Program-made: the position numbers and the translations under genes | Notes under the pieces: model-generated | Told to the model about the DNA's origin: nothing | The model's database searches: none | Seen by the model: the letters and a program-made list of their open reading frames with translations, nothing else | Assembly (NCBI GenBank): GCA_016490735.1 | Contig: JAEMWC010000236.1 | Location: 342,501 to 406,500, forward strand | Direction of reading: 5' to 3' | Source of the DNA: Pachyseris speciosa | Taxonomy: Eukaryota; Cnidaria; Anthozoa; Scleractinia; Pachyseridae | Length of the DNA stretch: 64,000 bases | In this document: piece by piece, positions 1-11,700 of the stretch | Layout: every line of letters begins with the position of its first letter | Numbering within the stretch: position 1 is the stretch's first letter

Positions 1-476
1 ACTTTTGAATACAACCCTTGATGACCTGACCCCATGATGACCAGCATCAAATTTCTCCTAACAATGTCTCTGCTTAATGAAACCTGTAGGTTATGAGAAT
101 AAAGGAAATTATCACCCAAAAATGTCATGATGTTTACCCAAATTCTCCCAACTATTATCATAAAAATATACAGAACAATAAGGAGAATATGTATGTTGAT
201 AATGCGGTTTCAAGAGTATATCATACTCTTTCTGCTGTCTCTGTAATTTCAGTCTAGTAGCAAAAAATATGCCTATGTAAGTCCGTGATGCTGCCTTTTA
301 CCTCGTAACGCTCTTCTTGCCTTTCTTATTGTTTTCACTTTAAAGTTCACCTCACCCCAAATTATTTGCCATTAATATAATCCTTTGTACCTATTCCAAA
401 AACATTTAGACTTTATTTCCAGTTTTGGATTTTTTTATGGGCTTCAAAACTTACGATAAACCAAGCATCATTTAGT

Positions 477-627
477 ACACGACCGAGTCAGAAGGGACGT
501 GGGTGTATTCCTGAGTTTGACGTCACAAACTGCTTTGCTTGCATGTTTACAAAGACTTGTTGCAATGCAAAGCAGTTTGTGATGTCAAATCAGGAATACA
601 CCCATGCCCCATATTAGCTCGGTCGTG
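477..627. repeat. Palindromic foldback element
   Basis: The two halves are inverted copies. The left end ACACGACCGAG is matched by CTCGGTCGTGT on the right, and the arms continue through GGTGTATTCCTG and TTTGACGTCACAAACTG. The core is shared with the larger palindrome at 24485-24932, so both belong to one family. No coding capacity. Confidence 0.8.
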
Positions 628-753
628 TGACAGATGATGACTAGATTTTGTAACTTTTACAGCCTATAAAAAGTCAAGATTTGTTTCAAAAAGGTGCAAA
701 GAGGCGCAATGCCTTTCAAAGATTTATTTTAGCAAAAAAAATTATTGGGTTTA

Positions 754-1420
754 CAGTCAAGTCAGGTCAAGCGTACCCCCCTAGAGTACATTAATGACTT
801 GATTATTTGAACATTGAACCCGTTAGTCGTTTCGAATAATGCAATCATTTTTTAAATATTCAAATCAAACTTTAATTGCTGATTGGACTCTGTCCGTAGA
901 TGTGTGAAAAACGCGTTCGACCAACGAGACTTTAATTCTGTCATCTCTTTTAATAGAGCACACCTTTTTTAGCCCTTTAAAATCCAACATTGTTCTTTCC
1001 GAGGAATCCTAAAAATAATAAATTTGTACGGAGCGAAATTAAACACAGCTGATAGCGTACAGCGTTGTAAACAACCAAAAATATTGACGAGAAGACTTGC
1101 TAGAACTTCGCCTGAAATCCTTTTATCACGAATAAGACTTCTACAAGCTCTATGGGGTGTAGAGAGCAAAAAAACTGCTCGATAATAACATTTACAATAC
1201 CGTTTTTCACCTACACTTCCACTCACCGTTGGACGCCATGTTGGACGCTTCGATTTCCCATATAAGGAGCATCTTTTGTTCGCTTGCTCCAATCAGCAAT
1301 CGAAGTTTGATTCGAATATTTCAAAAATGATTGCATTATTCGAAACGACTAACGGGTTCAATGTTCAAATAATCAACTCATTAATGTAATCTAGGGGGTA
1401 CGCTTGACCTGACTTGACTG
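754..1420. mobile_element. MITE with about 130-bp terminal inverted repeats, TA target duplication (Tc1/mariner type)
   Basis: The left end CAGTCAAGTCAGGTCAAGCG is inverted at the right end, and similarity runs inward for about 130 bases through TTGAACCCGTTAGTCGTTTCG. Both ends are flanked by TA (752-753 and 1421-1422), as for Tc1/mariner insertions. The 107-codon minus-strand open frame inside has no transposase motif. The element is non-autonomous. Confidence 0.8.
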
Positions 1421-1590
1421 TAAGTGCACTTTAAGAGCTACATACATTGCATATAGCGCCCTTTTTGTAACGAATTGATATTGGGAGAAAGACCTAAGCA
1501 AACTTGCCAAAATTCAAAAGTATATCGTGCAACTACGATGCTTTTGTTGTTTTTTGTTTTCGAGTTTGACTGTTTAATGGTTCTTTTCAG

Positions 1591-3538
1591 GTTTTCAAGT
1601 ACATCAGCTTCAACAAGACCATGACCCAGCTGTCGGCCACTCTCAACAACGTAATGTATCACATTCCTGTATGAAGTCAGTATACCCGCCAACTTTTTCT
1701 GAGTCAAATGCATGAGATTTTCGTCTCCTCGTGACCGGAATTTGCGAAAATGTTCTGGCGACTTCCGACGATTTCTCGAAGACTTCTGAACGCTACCGAA
1801 CATGTCCGAAGATATTCCGATGACTTCGAAGCTATTTGAAGCTTTTCCTATGGCTTTCGAACCTATTCCAGTCCCTCAAATGCAAACTGAAACGTGACAT
1901 TTTAACTTGTTCTGACACAGTTAGAACTCAAACTCGACATTAAGTTCCGTTCAGGTTAGAACGTTTACGGGGAATATTGAATTGAATTTTTGTTGTTAAT
2001 GTGTTAAAGGACAAGTCATCCGGATTTCTAAGTCAGGTGCGAGAAATTGTCCTTAATGCGTGAGATCGACGTCTTTGGTCCGCAGGCGCGAGACTCACGT
2101 ATAATGCGTGAGAGTTGGCAGTTGCCAGCAATCTGAGTTGTTCTTTTTCCCTGGATATCGCTATCAGTGTAAACGCTGCTTTACCTCTTGTAAAGTGTCC
2201 AGCGTTCCAGTGGACACTTGGCAGGAGTGTCCACATACCAGAGCTTCAACTTTGATCTTTAATCATTGCCCATTTTGGTATTGGTAAATTTACTTTTTTT
2301 CTGCTACCAAGCAAATAGTTGTGATTGCATGTAGTTATGATCTCTTTTTTCCTTTCTTAGTGTGCAAAAGACGTTGGTGGTTTCGCCGTCATGTTCTTCA
2401 TCATCTTTTTGGCATATGCTCAGCTTGGTTACCTTGTGTTTGGGACGCAGGTCCGGGACTTCAGTACATTTGAGGACGCCATGTAAGCTTAGGATTTCTG
2501 TGGTATCACTTTTTAAAATGTATCTTCTCCGCTTGCGAATAGGCTATCTCAGATACAAACGCTCTGATCTGCATTTTCTTGCAAGTTATTACCTCACACT
2601 ATACTTTTTTACAAATTCAGTGTTCAACATAAGATTCCATTCAAAATTGTGGTCAAAATTGTGGTCAAAATTGTGGTCAGCTCATCAGCTCTGTCTCAAA
2701 GCACTTGACTACAACTCAAAAGTGGAATTTGAATCAATTGTGGAATTAGAACTTTTAAGAGCCCGGCCTACCTTGGTCGAAAATAATAATTTCTTTGATG
2801 TGACTTGAAGAAACGAAGACGTCGTAGGAGTATGCTCTTCGCTTTCGTCCCAAACACGATTTTTCATTCCGCGGGCTCGTTTTCGTTTTGCACTGATACT
2901 TGCGAGGCCGATTCCTCGTGCGCGAGCTATCTTCACACGCGTGAAGATGCACCTCACGCGTGGACACCTCGATGTAACACGCCCACGTTGAGTCTACCCT
3001 TAGTTCTAAAGATGCCTTCCAAGGGGTGGTCTGGTGTCGCTTTGTCGCTCGTTTACGACTCTGCCTGTCGCTTTTGTCGTTAGGGACAAATGTCGCTGTC
3101 GCGAGTTTTCTGCTAATTTCTGTCGGTTGTCGGTGTTTTGGGAGAAGATTGTCGCCTGTTTTCGGAGCCATGTCGCTTGTCGCTTCTACCCCTTGGAAGG
3201 CCTCTCTAAAGCGCCTTTCTTCAGATTTTGTCTTCTTTAATTATCGTCTCTGTGATTATTATTTCACATTTTGAGTTTCCTTTGAGTTTCAAATCCTTAT
3301 TATATTTTTTTTCGTCAGCTTCACCTTATTCCGTATCATCCTGGGTGATTTCGACTTCCACGCTCTGGAGGCCGCTAACCGCGTGCTTGGCCCGATCTTC
3401 TTCATCACCTACGTGTTTTTCGTGTTCTTTGTCCTGCTCAACATGTTCTTGGCCATCATCAACGATACTTACGCAGAAGTCAAGTCTAACATTGCCTCGC
3501 AGAAGAGTGAATTTGAGATCGGGGACTATTTCAAAAAG
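1591..3538 (+). CDS. PKD2: PKD2 exons for S4-S5 linker, S5, pore and S6
   Basis: Exon 1591-1650 reads [20 protein letters not shown], the conserved linker after S4. Exon 2361-2482 begins [13 protein letters not shown] and carries S5 followed by [17 protein letters not shown]. Exon 3319-3538 holds the pore helix [11 protein letters not shown], where LGD is the selectivity filter of polycystins. After it come the S6 segment from [11 protein letters not shown] to [15 protein letters not shown] and the start of the cytoplasmic tail. Joins are phase 0, then phase 2. The second join uses donor GTAAGC at 2483 and acceptor CGTCAG before 3319. All residues expected for a working pore are present. The intron between S5 and pore is the one invaded by the MITE at 3012-3203. 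Confidence 0.96.
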
Positions 3539-6500
3539 GTATCTTCACTCAACGTAAACTTCCTGCAATTAACCGTTTTTCAGATGATAAGTGAAACTCG
3601 AGTTGAGGACCAAATTTTATTGATTTAAAACCCGTAAATATGCGAATGTAAGGCGATGCTATACTTGATTTTGTTTGTTTTGGTTTTTTTTTTTTTGTGC
3701 GATCTTAATGTTGCAGAGAATTTAAGGTTCTATAAAGGGCGCGGCTTTTTCAGTTAAGGGCTCATTTTACACCAAAGACGTTTTCATGATCCAGCTCTAA
3801 ATTATCCGCACTCTTATAACAGTAACTATATGGCTGTCTTCTCCTCAACCCCAAAGATGCGGTGTGCTAAGAATGCAGAGTTGCTTTTCATTTGCCTTTT
3901 AACGTTTACTGTTAGACTTATTTTCCAGCTTAATTCTGGGGAGTTTTTGCCCATGCGATTTTGTAGGCTTGTTTTAGGAGAGCTTCTATAATTCGGAATT
4001 TTAATGGTTAATAAGGTTATGGCGTGGAAGAGCACCAGGCTTAAAACTAAACGCCGCTAGGGTGTGACCAGGTTTCATTTATCCGAATATTTTTCTGAGA
4101 CCGAATGTCCAATCACAGTTGGAAGCTGGCGGTTAAGAAACCATTTCAAGAGGTTCGCAGGGACACAACTGCACTTGACTGGCATTTCTTTTAAGATATC
4201 ACGGATTTTTAAACAGTAAATTGTAACGGGGAGTTTGTTCAAAACGTTCTACCATATCTCTTTAGCGAAATGGTGATGTGAAACATGCCAGGTGTATAAT
4301 TATAGGTTACATTTTCCATTTTGACTCTCGCCGACAAATAACAAGGCAAGCAAAACATAACAGCACTTTGGAGATACAGAGAAATGCCAGAGGGAACAAT
4401 AACAATGCATCAATACCGAAACAATGGGTGCTACAGATTGGGGAAGACGTGTTCCTTAACACGAACTCCCAAAATAAAAACTCAGTAATTTTGATGATGG
4501 GTAAAACTTGGCGCATCTTCCTACACAGGTTTTGACAACAAAGTTTTGTAACTTAGCGTTATGTACTCTACGAGTGGAAAATGAAGGAGAAATGACTTTT
4601 CGTGCCAAATTATGATTTGTTTACATGTTTTGTCTTTTGGTGAGGATTTTCAGACAGCGATATTAATAATAAATAAACTTTACGAATTTTGCTTCTCCTT
4701 TAAAAAGAAGAATTTATTGCTGGGCACTTTGCCACTGTGTTTTGGCGTCTTTGTGTCAATCGCTGTGAGATGTTTGGATCTCCAAATTTATATAATTTCC
4801 TCTGGATTATATATTAATAACAAGTAAGGTTCATTTTGCAATCACGCTTGTGTAAATAGAAGGGAATGTTTTTAAAATGAAAACTGAATTTTTGCTTCAT
4901 GTTGTTAAGTTCGTTTTCAATACAATTTGTTCCATTGCGCCAAACTCAACAAGTATCGGCCACTTAGCGAAAGCAGCAAGAAAAATCAGGTGCTTGTAAA
5001 GAAAACTTTCTTAAGTTATTTTTATGCAGGTTTCCTGTCCTTGTATTTTAATTTAGAACGGTGTTGCATGGAAACCGTACAGCAGGGCTCTTTTAATTGG
5101 TTTCCCTTGAATAAACGTTGGAATATATCATTGATGTTATTGGACGAGGAATTGTCACCGCCCAAAACACATAAGGTCTTTTCCATTAACAGACTGTCGT
5201 TCGACTGATAACCTGTCTTCGTCTGAATCGCGAGTCTTGGGTTTTTCTTTGCAAACAAAACCTTGATCCGCCGTTTTTAGCAAGCCATGCTACCTTAAAA
5301 AAGAGCATTTACTCGTCGAAAGGCTGACTTGAAAGCCAGCAGTGATGAACGAGGATTGACTTTGTCTCGCAGGGATATCAGAAGATGTTGGATCGACTTT
5401 CCTTCAAACGCGAGAAAATTGTTGACATCCAGAAAGCTCTCAAGACTGCTGATGTGAACCAGGACAACAAGCTGGACTTCGAAGAATGGCGGGCAAACTT
5501 GAAGTCGTAAGTATTACGCAAAAATTGTCACTGATCTTCGTTTAGGAGGCGTTTCCTTGAAGGGTTTCTCATAAGCGATACTTATTCACGTGAAAAAATT
5601 AATTCATGTTTCTGTCGATAAGCGAGACAGGGCCCGAAACCCCGAGACCCCGGCCCGAAAGGTTTTTTTTCTCCATTGTCCAGTAATTTTTTCGGTTTTT
5701 CGTGCTGGCGATTTCTGAATAAATCCATTTATATTAATATTACGGGTGGAACTCGATCCTACAAACTATTTTTGTTTCAAAAATAGAAATTTTAATCAAC
5801 GAAGTTATTTAACAAAAAGCCATTTCATATTAATGTCTGGTCGTGGATACACCCATTATTCGCAGATCGATAGCTGAAAATAAACGGCTCACATGAATTA
5901 TGTACGTCCTTATGGATAGAGAAACCCCGCTCGGTCAAAGAGAGCCTTCGAATATTCAAATTGCAATCTTTTGAGCGGAGGTTTCCTCCTGCTTTCTATC
6001 TCTGCGCTTTGAAAAGTTTTAAAAAAATTGTCAGCAGTGTTCTTGACTTGTGATCACAACTCATGATTGCGATAAAGTTTGTTTAGAAGTTCTGTTTGTT
6101 TTTCGTTCAGGCGAGGCCATGCAGACGCAGAGATCGAGGCAGTTTTCGCTAAGTATGATTTGGATGGCGACAGAATTCTGGATGAAGAGGAGCAAAGAAA
6201 GATGCAAGAAGATCTGGAAGGACAAAAGGTGAGATTTTAGAATTCCTTTTGAGTTGGCAGAAACTTCACTCCAGTGTCTTGGTAACGGATGCAATATATA
6301 AGGCATAGATGAAGTTGAACTTCAACTTGGCGGAGAAAAGGACAAACAAGATGAAGGGGGAGAGCTGTTTGACCATTTTCTCTACAAGAGTCTTCAAGTG
6401 TTCTTTTGGTGTTTCAAATGTTTTTGATCTGGATGTTCACTTGACAGCCGACTGACCATTATTTTTCCAGTTTGTAAGCCATTTTCCAGTTTTCATTTTT

Positions 6501-8709
6501 TCCCAGTTTGTAAGCCTCTAATTATCTTTCTTACTCGTGTGCTTCCTCACTTCATGTAGGCTGAATTGAATGACGAAATCGAGGAAATGGAACGAGCCAA
6601 GGAGACAAAGAGCGCACGCCCCAAAAGCGCCAACAGTTTCGCGGGCAGCGATGACAGTGACGATGATGGAGAATCCACTGGTGGTCTTAGTGCGCGCGCG
6701 GGCTCAGCTCTTGCTCGACCCATTGCTGGCGGAGGAGGTGTCTCCTATGAGGAGTTCAATGTGTAAGTCATTTCGCTTTCTTAAACCAATTGGCAATCTA
6801 AGGTCATAACCATTCGACCAAACCTCGTTTCTCGTGGCTCCGCGCGGCTTCGTCGCTCGCCTCGTGTTAGATCCAATACGCGCTACAGAACTGGGACAAG
6901 AAAGAGATTACTTGCAGTCTACACACCAATGTGAGGGACATCCATGACTGCAAACGATAAATCTTTACTTATTACAAATCAAATAGCGTCAGATCTGATG
7001 AGTTATCTGCTTTGGTGCTGTTTGTGAACTTTTCATTTAGTAGCATTTTTGCCGGAAAATAAGGAGTTAGTACCCTAAAATTAACACGCACCGTTTTCCC
7101 TTCAGTCTCAGTCGCCGCGTGGATCGGATGGAACACTCCATCGGCAGTATCGTGTCCAAGATTGATGCTGTGCTCGTCAAACTCGAGGCCATGGAGAAAG
7201 CCAAACTCAAGAGACGGGAGACAATGGCTAAACTGCTTGACTCCATTGCTGATGTAAGTGATGAAAATGTATAGAGCTAGAAAAATGCGTCATATTTGCA
7301 CATAGGTAACTTTGAGTAACACGGTGCTTAGTCAAGAAAATACCATGTCATCATCATTTTATGCTTTTGGTTTTGTTAACAGCGACAACGGTAGCCTGCG
7401 TGGCAGGTGTAGAAAGGGGAGGGGAGGGGAGGGGAGGGAGGGAAAAGGGGAGGGGGATTGGGGCGACACCTCAGTTTCGATCCATTCAACCATATTTTCG
7501 CTGGAATGTTATGAAGAATTTTACATGACTTTTTGTTTTTATTCGCGCGGGTACCAACACCTTCTCTTCCTTCCAACAGAGTGACCGAAGTGAACGCAGC
7601 GAGCGGGATCTGAAACGAGACCAGATGGAGAAACTGGTGCGAGAAGAGTTGGAGCGCTGGGATAGCGAGGCTTCCATGAACCGCGGTGAGACAAGCCCCA
7701 CTGGTTCCCGGGCGGCGACGGCCAAATCTAGCCGCGGATCTCCGTCCCGAGCGTCACAGGCTTCTGCTGCCTCGGCTAGGATGTCTGTAAGTATTCATGA
7801 TCTATAAATAAAGAGCCTTGAGGTCTCACATCCAGACTATAGGCAGTCTGTTAGAAGAAAGGTCTTATCGAAAAAACAGCGTTTCCACACGATGATATAT
7901 CACTTTGCCTTTACTTCACAACTACAACGTGAAACAACAGGTATGTACACTACTCAGTGACCACTGGAAGTCAAGCTTCAGGTGAATGGTTATCGCTAAC
8001 GCAAGCCTCAACAGTGCTTTCCTTGAGTCTACCAAAGGGAAAGAAAACTGCGATAGGTCTGGTACTTCTGATCATTAGGGAGCTTTAGCAACGACGACGG
8101 CAACGGCAACGAGAACGCCACAAAACAATAGCCTTAATGAGCAAAAACAATGGCTCTGCACGTGCGTTTTACATTTTGGTACATTTCTTTGCCGTCCTCT
8201 GCAAAACAACAACGTGAAATGACCAAATTTTAGGTTTTCTCGAGAACGTGAGCGTGTGACTGTAAAGTTTTCTTTCTTTTTCCTTACTTTAACGGCGTTC
8301 ATAACAATTTAGTCCCTGAATAGTTGGCCGGTATTTTCCAAGTTAAACAAATTGGAGTAATAGCGAAAGCGTTACAAAAGCGAGAAGTTATATTTTGAAG
8401 TGGCGTTTTCATTGCCGTTGCCTTCGTCGTTGCTAAAGCACCCTAATATTGCCAGTAAAACATTAGTATATCATTTCACATTCCCCTTATGTATCCGTCT
8501 TTATGCCATTTCTTCAGTTTGTTCGTTCGTCCGCCCAGTATCTCCTAGTTGACGTTTTTCGTTTTTCTCCGTGCGTTCCGTTTGACAGCACATTGGTATG
8601 GTAAGGAGAAATAATGAATTGATCGTTAATTGTCTGTCTGTTCTTTTCCTTGCAGGATCGTGATCGCGACGGAGTCCCCGCTGTGTTCAACGAACACACG
8701 AACGTTTAG
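1591..8709 (+). CDS. PKD2: Polycystin-2 (PKD2/TRPP) calcium-permeable cation channel, 3' part, nine exons
   Basis: Seen: exons 1591-1650, 2361-2482, 3319-3538, 5373-5506, 6111-6228, 6560-6762, 7106-7253, 7580-7786 and 8656-8709 (TAG stop) all have AG/GT borders and join without a phase break into 421 residues. The product covers the S4-S5 linker, S5, pore, S6, two EF-hands, coiled coil and C-terminus. Family knowledge: PKD2 is a TRP-superfamily cation channel of cilia and ER that forms tetramers and pairs with polycystin-1. The order and wording of motifs ([12 protein letters not shown] after S6, [19 protein letters not shown] in the coiled coil) match PKD2 and not the shorter PKD2-like paralogues, which lack this C-terminal extension. 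The N-terminus, S1-S4 and the large extracellular domain lie left of the window. Introns carry MITEs at 754-1420, 3012-3203 and 8078-8443. The gene converges on ARHGEF17. Confidence 0.96.
1651..2360. other. PKD2 intron with irregular short repeats
   Basis: At 1720-1880 the sequence repeats variants of CGAAGACTTC and CTTCCGA without a fixed period. At 2055-2135 there are copies of GCGTGAGA and GCGAGACTCACG. These look like decayed repeat DNA. No exon is needed because the flanking exons join in phase. Confidence 0.5.
2642..2680 (+). repeat. Three tandem copies of a 12-bp unit
   Basis: The unit AAATTGTGGTCA occurs three times head to tail in the PKD2 intron between the S5 and pore exons. Confidence 0.8.
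3012..3203. mobile_element. hAT-like MITE, 8-bp target-site duplication
   Basis: The ends GCCTTCCAAGGGG and CCCCTTGGAAGGC are inverted repeats. The flanks TTCTAAAG (3004-3011) and CTCTAAAG (3204-3211) agree at seven of eight positions, the duplication length made by hAT transposases. The interior is rich in TGTCGC and GTCGCTTGTCGC. Related copies lie at 23412-23634 and 25781-25983. Confidence 0.75.
3539..5372. other. Long PKD2 intron, nothing recognised
   Basis: About 1.8 kb of AT-rich sequence between the S6 exon and the first EF-hand exon. Several short open frames on both strands show no conserved motif, and the flanking exons join in phase across it. Confidence 0.6.
5373..8709 (+). CDS. 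PKD2: PKD2 cytoplasmic tail: two EF-hand loops, acidic linker, coiled coil, C-terminus
   Basis: Exon 5373-5506 contains the loop [12 protein letters not shown] and exon 6111-6228 the loop [12 protein letters not shown]. Both have acidic or Asn side chains at positions 1, 3, 5, 9 and 12, so both look able to bind calcium. Exon 6560-6762 is a low-complexity linker with SDDSDDD, a likely casein-kinase-2 site in the place where vertebrate PKD2 has its phosphorylated acidic cluster. It ends VSYEEFNV. Exon 7106-7253 and the start of 7580-7786 form the heptad-rich coiled coil that drives trimer formation and partner binding. A Ser/Ala/Arg-rich stretch follows, and the last exon ends FNEHTNV and TAG at 8707-8709. 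No canonical AATAAA follows closely; the first on this strand is near 11,517. Confidence 0.95.
5507..7579. other. PKD2 introns between tail exons
   Basis: Introns 5507-6110, 6229-6559, 6763-7105 and 7254-7579. The only notable content is a G-rich run at 7414-7457 made of repeated GGGGA units on the transcribed-sense strand, able in principle to form a G-quadruplex. Confidence 0.6.
8078..8443. mobile_element. MITE with about 45-bp terminal inverted repeats in the last PKD2 intron
   Basis: The left end GGGAGCTTTAGCAACGACGA is matched in inverse by TCGTCGTTGCTAAAGCACCC at the right. Similarity continues through GGCAACGGCAACGAGAACGCCA. TA flanks both ends (8076-8077, 8444-8445). No protein is encoded. 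Confidence 0.8.
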
Positions 8710-11700
8710 CTCTCACAGCATCGTCCAATGCTAAAGAAGCTTACAAACGAATTTGTTTATTATATAGTAAAACGTTTAAGATATAGATTTAATTTATTCC
8801 CACACTCATATTCTCCCAGTACTCAAGCATAGATTATTTGCTTACGCCCAAGAGCAGTCCCTCCTTGTCCTTGTGAATTGAGATTCGAGGAGCGAGGAGC
8901 GTAACACACACGTGGCCGCATGGAATCTCGACAGGCTTGCCACGGTTGGGAGCAAAAAAATCCAGGGGATTCTGCATCGAGTCAGGGGTTTCTAAATTTT
9001 CATGAAAGTCTGCCTGTGAGAAGTCAGGGAATTTAATTTTTGGCCAGCCGCTAGGTTTGCGAAATGCGAAAGGTTGTCGTTTCAAAAACTACATACGAAG
9101 GGATTGATTGCTACGGCTTCACCACTGGCTTAATTTGTTTTGAATTGTGCGCAAAGATTGTCAGGGAGACGAGGATTTTTTATCTCAAGGAGTAGCTGCC
9201 CTGCTCGAGGAACTCTGGGAGGGATCGCTCTTTGAGGTTACATCCATTATTGCTGCTGAATTCCTGTTTTGAATTTTCATAGTAGTCATATTTTCGCACG
9301 TCGTCTTAAGGAGAGTAAGTTTTAATACGATTTGAATGTGGAAAAAAAGTACGATGTTATTTATTTATCTGTTCCTTACCTCCCCCATTTGATGAAACTT
9401 CACCAATCTTGTTATTTCCGCGCAGAATGAAAGACGTGCGAAATCATGACTTAAATCAGTTTTCAGCGAAACATTTTCCGTAAGCTTTGCCGAGTAGTAT
9501 TGGCTACAGTAATTTATTGCAGTAGACTTGTAAATATTCAATATAGGGAAAGGGTCACGTGGTGTCGTATGTTACGGGGGGTCTTGGATAAATATAGCGC
9601 ATGTCACATAATTGTCACGTGAATCTTAGGCGAATGTCACGCGGTTTGCACGTGCTCAACAGCTTCCATAGACAAACTTCTTCAAACGGAGTGATTCTTA
9701 AATAATCATAATTTACAACTCACTTGAGTTTAAAGCTTCTGATTGAAATTTTGCATGCATTGGTTTTTGAACAAGGTGTGCCCCCATTAAGGCTCATGGC
9801 CAGGTCAAAGAATGAACGAGATTTTTATACGGGAGAAAAATCTAAGCGATGAATTTTCAGAGAATGGTTTTTTGAAGGCTTGAAAAATTGATTTACGGTG
9901 TTGACTTTGAAGCTCTTAGTGATCGGTTGATTGATCTGTAATAATTTAATAATAGTTATTAATGAAGCTTCTCACCTTTTATTGCACCCGACTGCAGGCG
10001 GTTAGGAATAGTTCTTGTAGTAGTGGAGTCGGCTGCTCTTGTTTACTTAAACTTTATTATGCATGTTACATTGCTCATTAAAGGAGCTTTTTAATGTTTT
10101 CGCCTGTGTGGTTTGAACTTCGCTGTAAAGTATCGCTACTCTAGCACGCATGATAATCGACGGTGGGCACTTCGGATGCCCATCACACACGCACCTCTTG
10201 TAAGAGACGAAAGAGAGGGCTCACTGTCTCCTTGATCCTCTCTGCCATTGTTTCAGTAAGGATGGAAGCCCTTGGACCGATATATGGGCGGGGCTCATCT
10301 GGAACTCGTCCTACAAACTAATAGTTTTTTTTTTTCGAGCGAGATGGGTCGGCGAAGTGCCAAACCAGCAAAGAAATAAGCCATTTATTGTGACTTCGAA
10401 ATGATTTCACGATGCGAAAATACACCCAAACATAAGAAAATGAAAGTTTTTTTTTCGAGCGAGATGGGTCGGTGAAGTGCCAAACCAGCAAAGAAATAAG
10501 CCATTTATTGTGACTTCGAAATGATTTCACGATGTGAAAATACACCCAAACATAAGAAAATGAAAGTTTTTTTTTCGAGCGAGATGGGTCGGTGAAGTGC
10601 CAAACCAGCAAAGAAATAAGCCATTTATTGCGACTTCGAAATGATTTCACGATGCGAAAATACACCCAAACATAAGAAAATGAAAGTTTTTTTTTCGAGC
10701 GAGATGGGTCGGTGAAGTGCCAAACCAGCAAAGAAATAAGCCATTTATTGTGACTTCGAAATGATTTCACGATGCGAAAATACACCCAAACACAAGAAAA
10801 TGAAAGTTGGATACTGTTGCTGGGGTACGAGGCTAATAGCTTGACGGTTTGTGCGACTTTTTTAACTTGTTCAAAAAGGCATCGCAACGACTGACAAACG
10901 GTATCTGCGTGGGCAGTCAATTTTCGAGGTTACAAATAGTGACTAAACAAGTTTTTCGTCTTCCTGTGAGATTTTTTATTTACAGAGGCTTCTAATTACC
11001 CCTAGATTACTCTTCCTATGAGGAAAATAGCTAAAATATACATGATCAGCTTTCCATTCAACCAAGAACTCCTTCAAAGCGATTTCTTTTTTTCGGAGGG
11101 AGGGGGGGGGGGGTGGGGGTGGGTGGGGAGGTGAACACCGTTCAAGTCAATGATAAGCTACAGTATGTACATTTGGGCAAAAATATTAAACTGACTTCAA
11201 AAATAACTCTCTGCGCTCTGATAATATACTTCAAATGTCTCCATTTAGTACTAAAAGACGAAACCTGATTACAAACCGTTTGCAAACACAAAAAGGTTTA
11301 GTTTTCTTTCAAGGCGATAGTTCAAAGGTTGTCCTAAGTAACGCACTTTAAACTTGAAGAGGACTCCATTTTTTTGCGATAAATTTGTTTTAAAGACGAC
11401 CGTAACGTAGATTGCTTCTTTCCTTCAAGTAAAATAATCTTATCTCTAAATAGTAAATCAAGTTAAGTCTGAAAGAAACATACTGGGTTCATTAAAAAGC
11501 ATCGCCTATTTTTGTGAATAAAAGATGCTTGATTCGGAACACACCACATCTTGTCACAGTCGTTGACTCTTCTGACGAGAGCATGCCAATTCCTACTGGC
11601 AATCGTTGAAGTCGTGGCCGCCAGAATACGTCATACTGGCTAACAACATCCCGCCAAAAAGTCGCGGGCTCAGCGCGTCCGGTTTCTTCCCTGAGACTTT

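Larger units (their letters stand above)
1..1590. other. PKD2 intron, no exon found
   Basis: AT-rich sequence left of the first visible PKD2 exon. I looked for the preceding S3-S4 exon and did not find it, so it should lie upstream of the window. The stretch holds two palindromic elements (477-627 and 754-1420), listed separately. The rest is unremarkable. Confidence 0.7.

Noticed and set aside
969..1292. 107-codon minus frame inside the mariner-type MITE
   Set aside because: No transposase residues; it lies between terminal repeats and looks like chance.
8834..9085. 83-codon minus frame downstream of PKD2
   Set aside because: No motif and lies in the expected PKD2 3' UTR; kept as unassigned.
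10318..10920. 200-codon minus-strand open frame
   Set aside because: It is open only because the satellite unit (120 bp) is divisible by three; the repeated peptide has no family resemblance.
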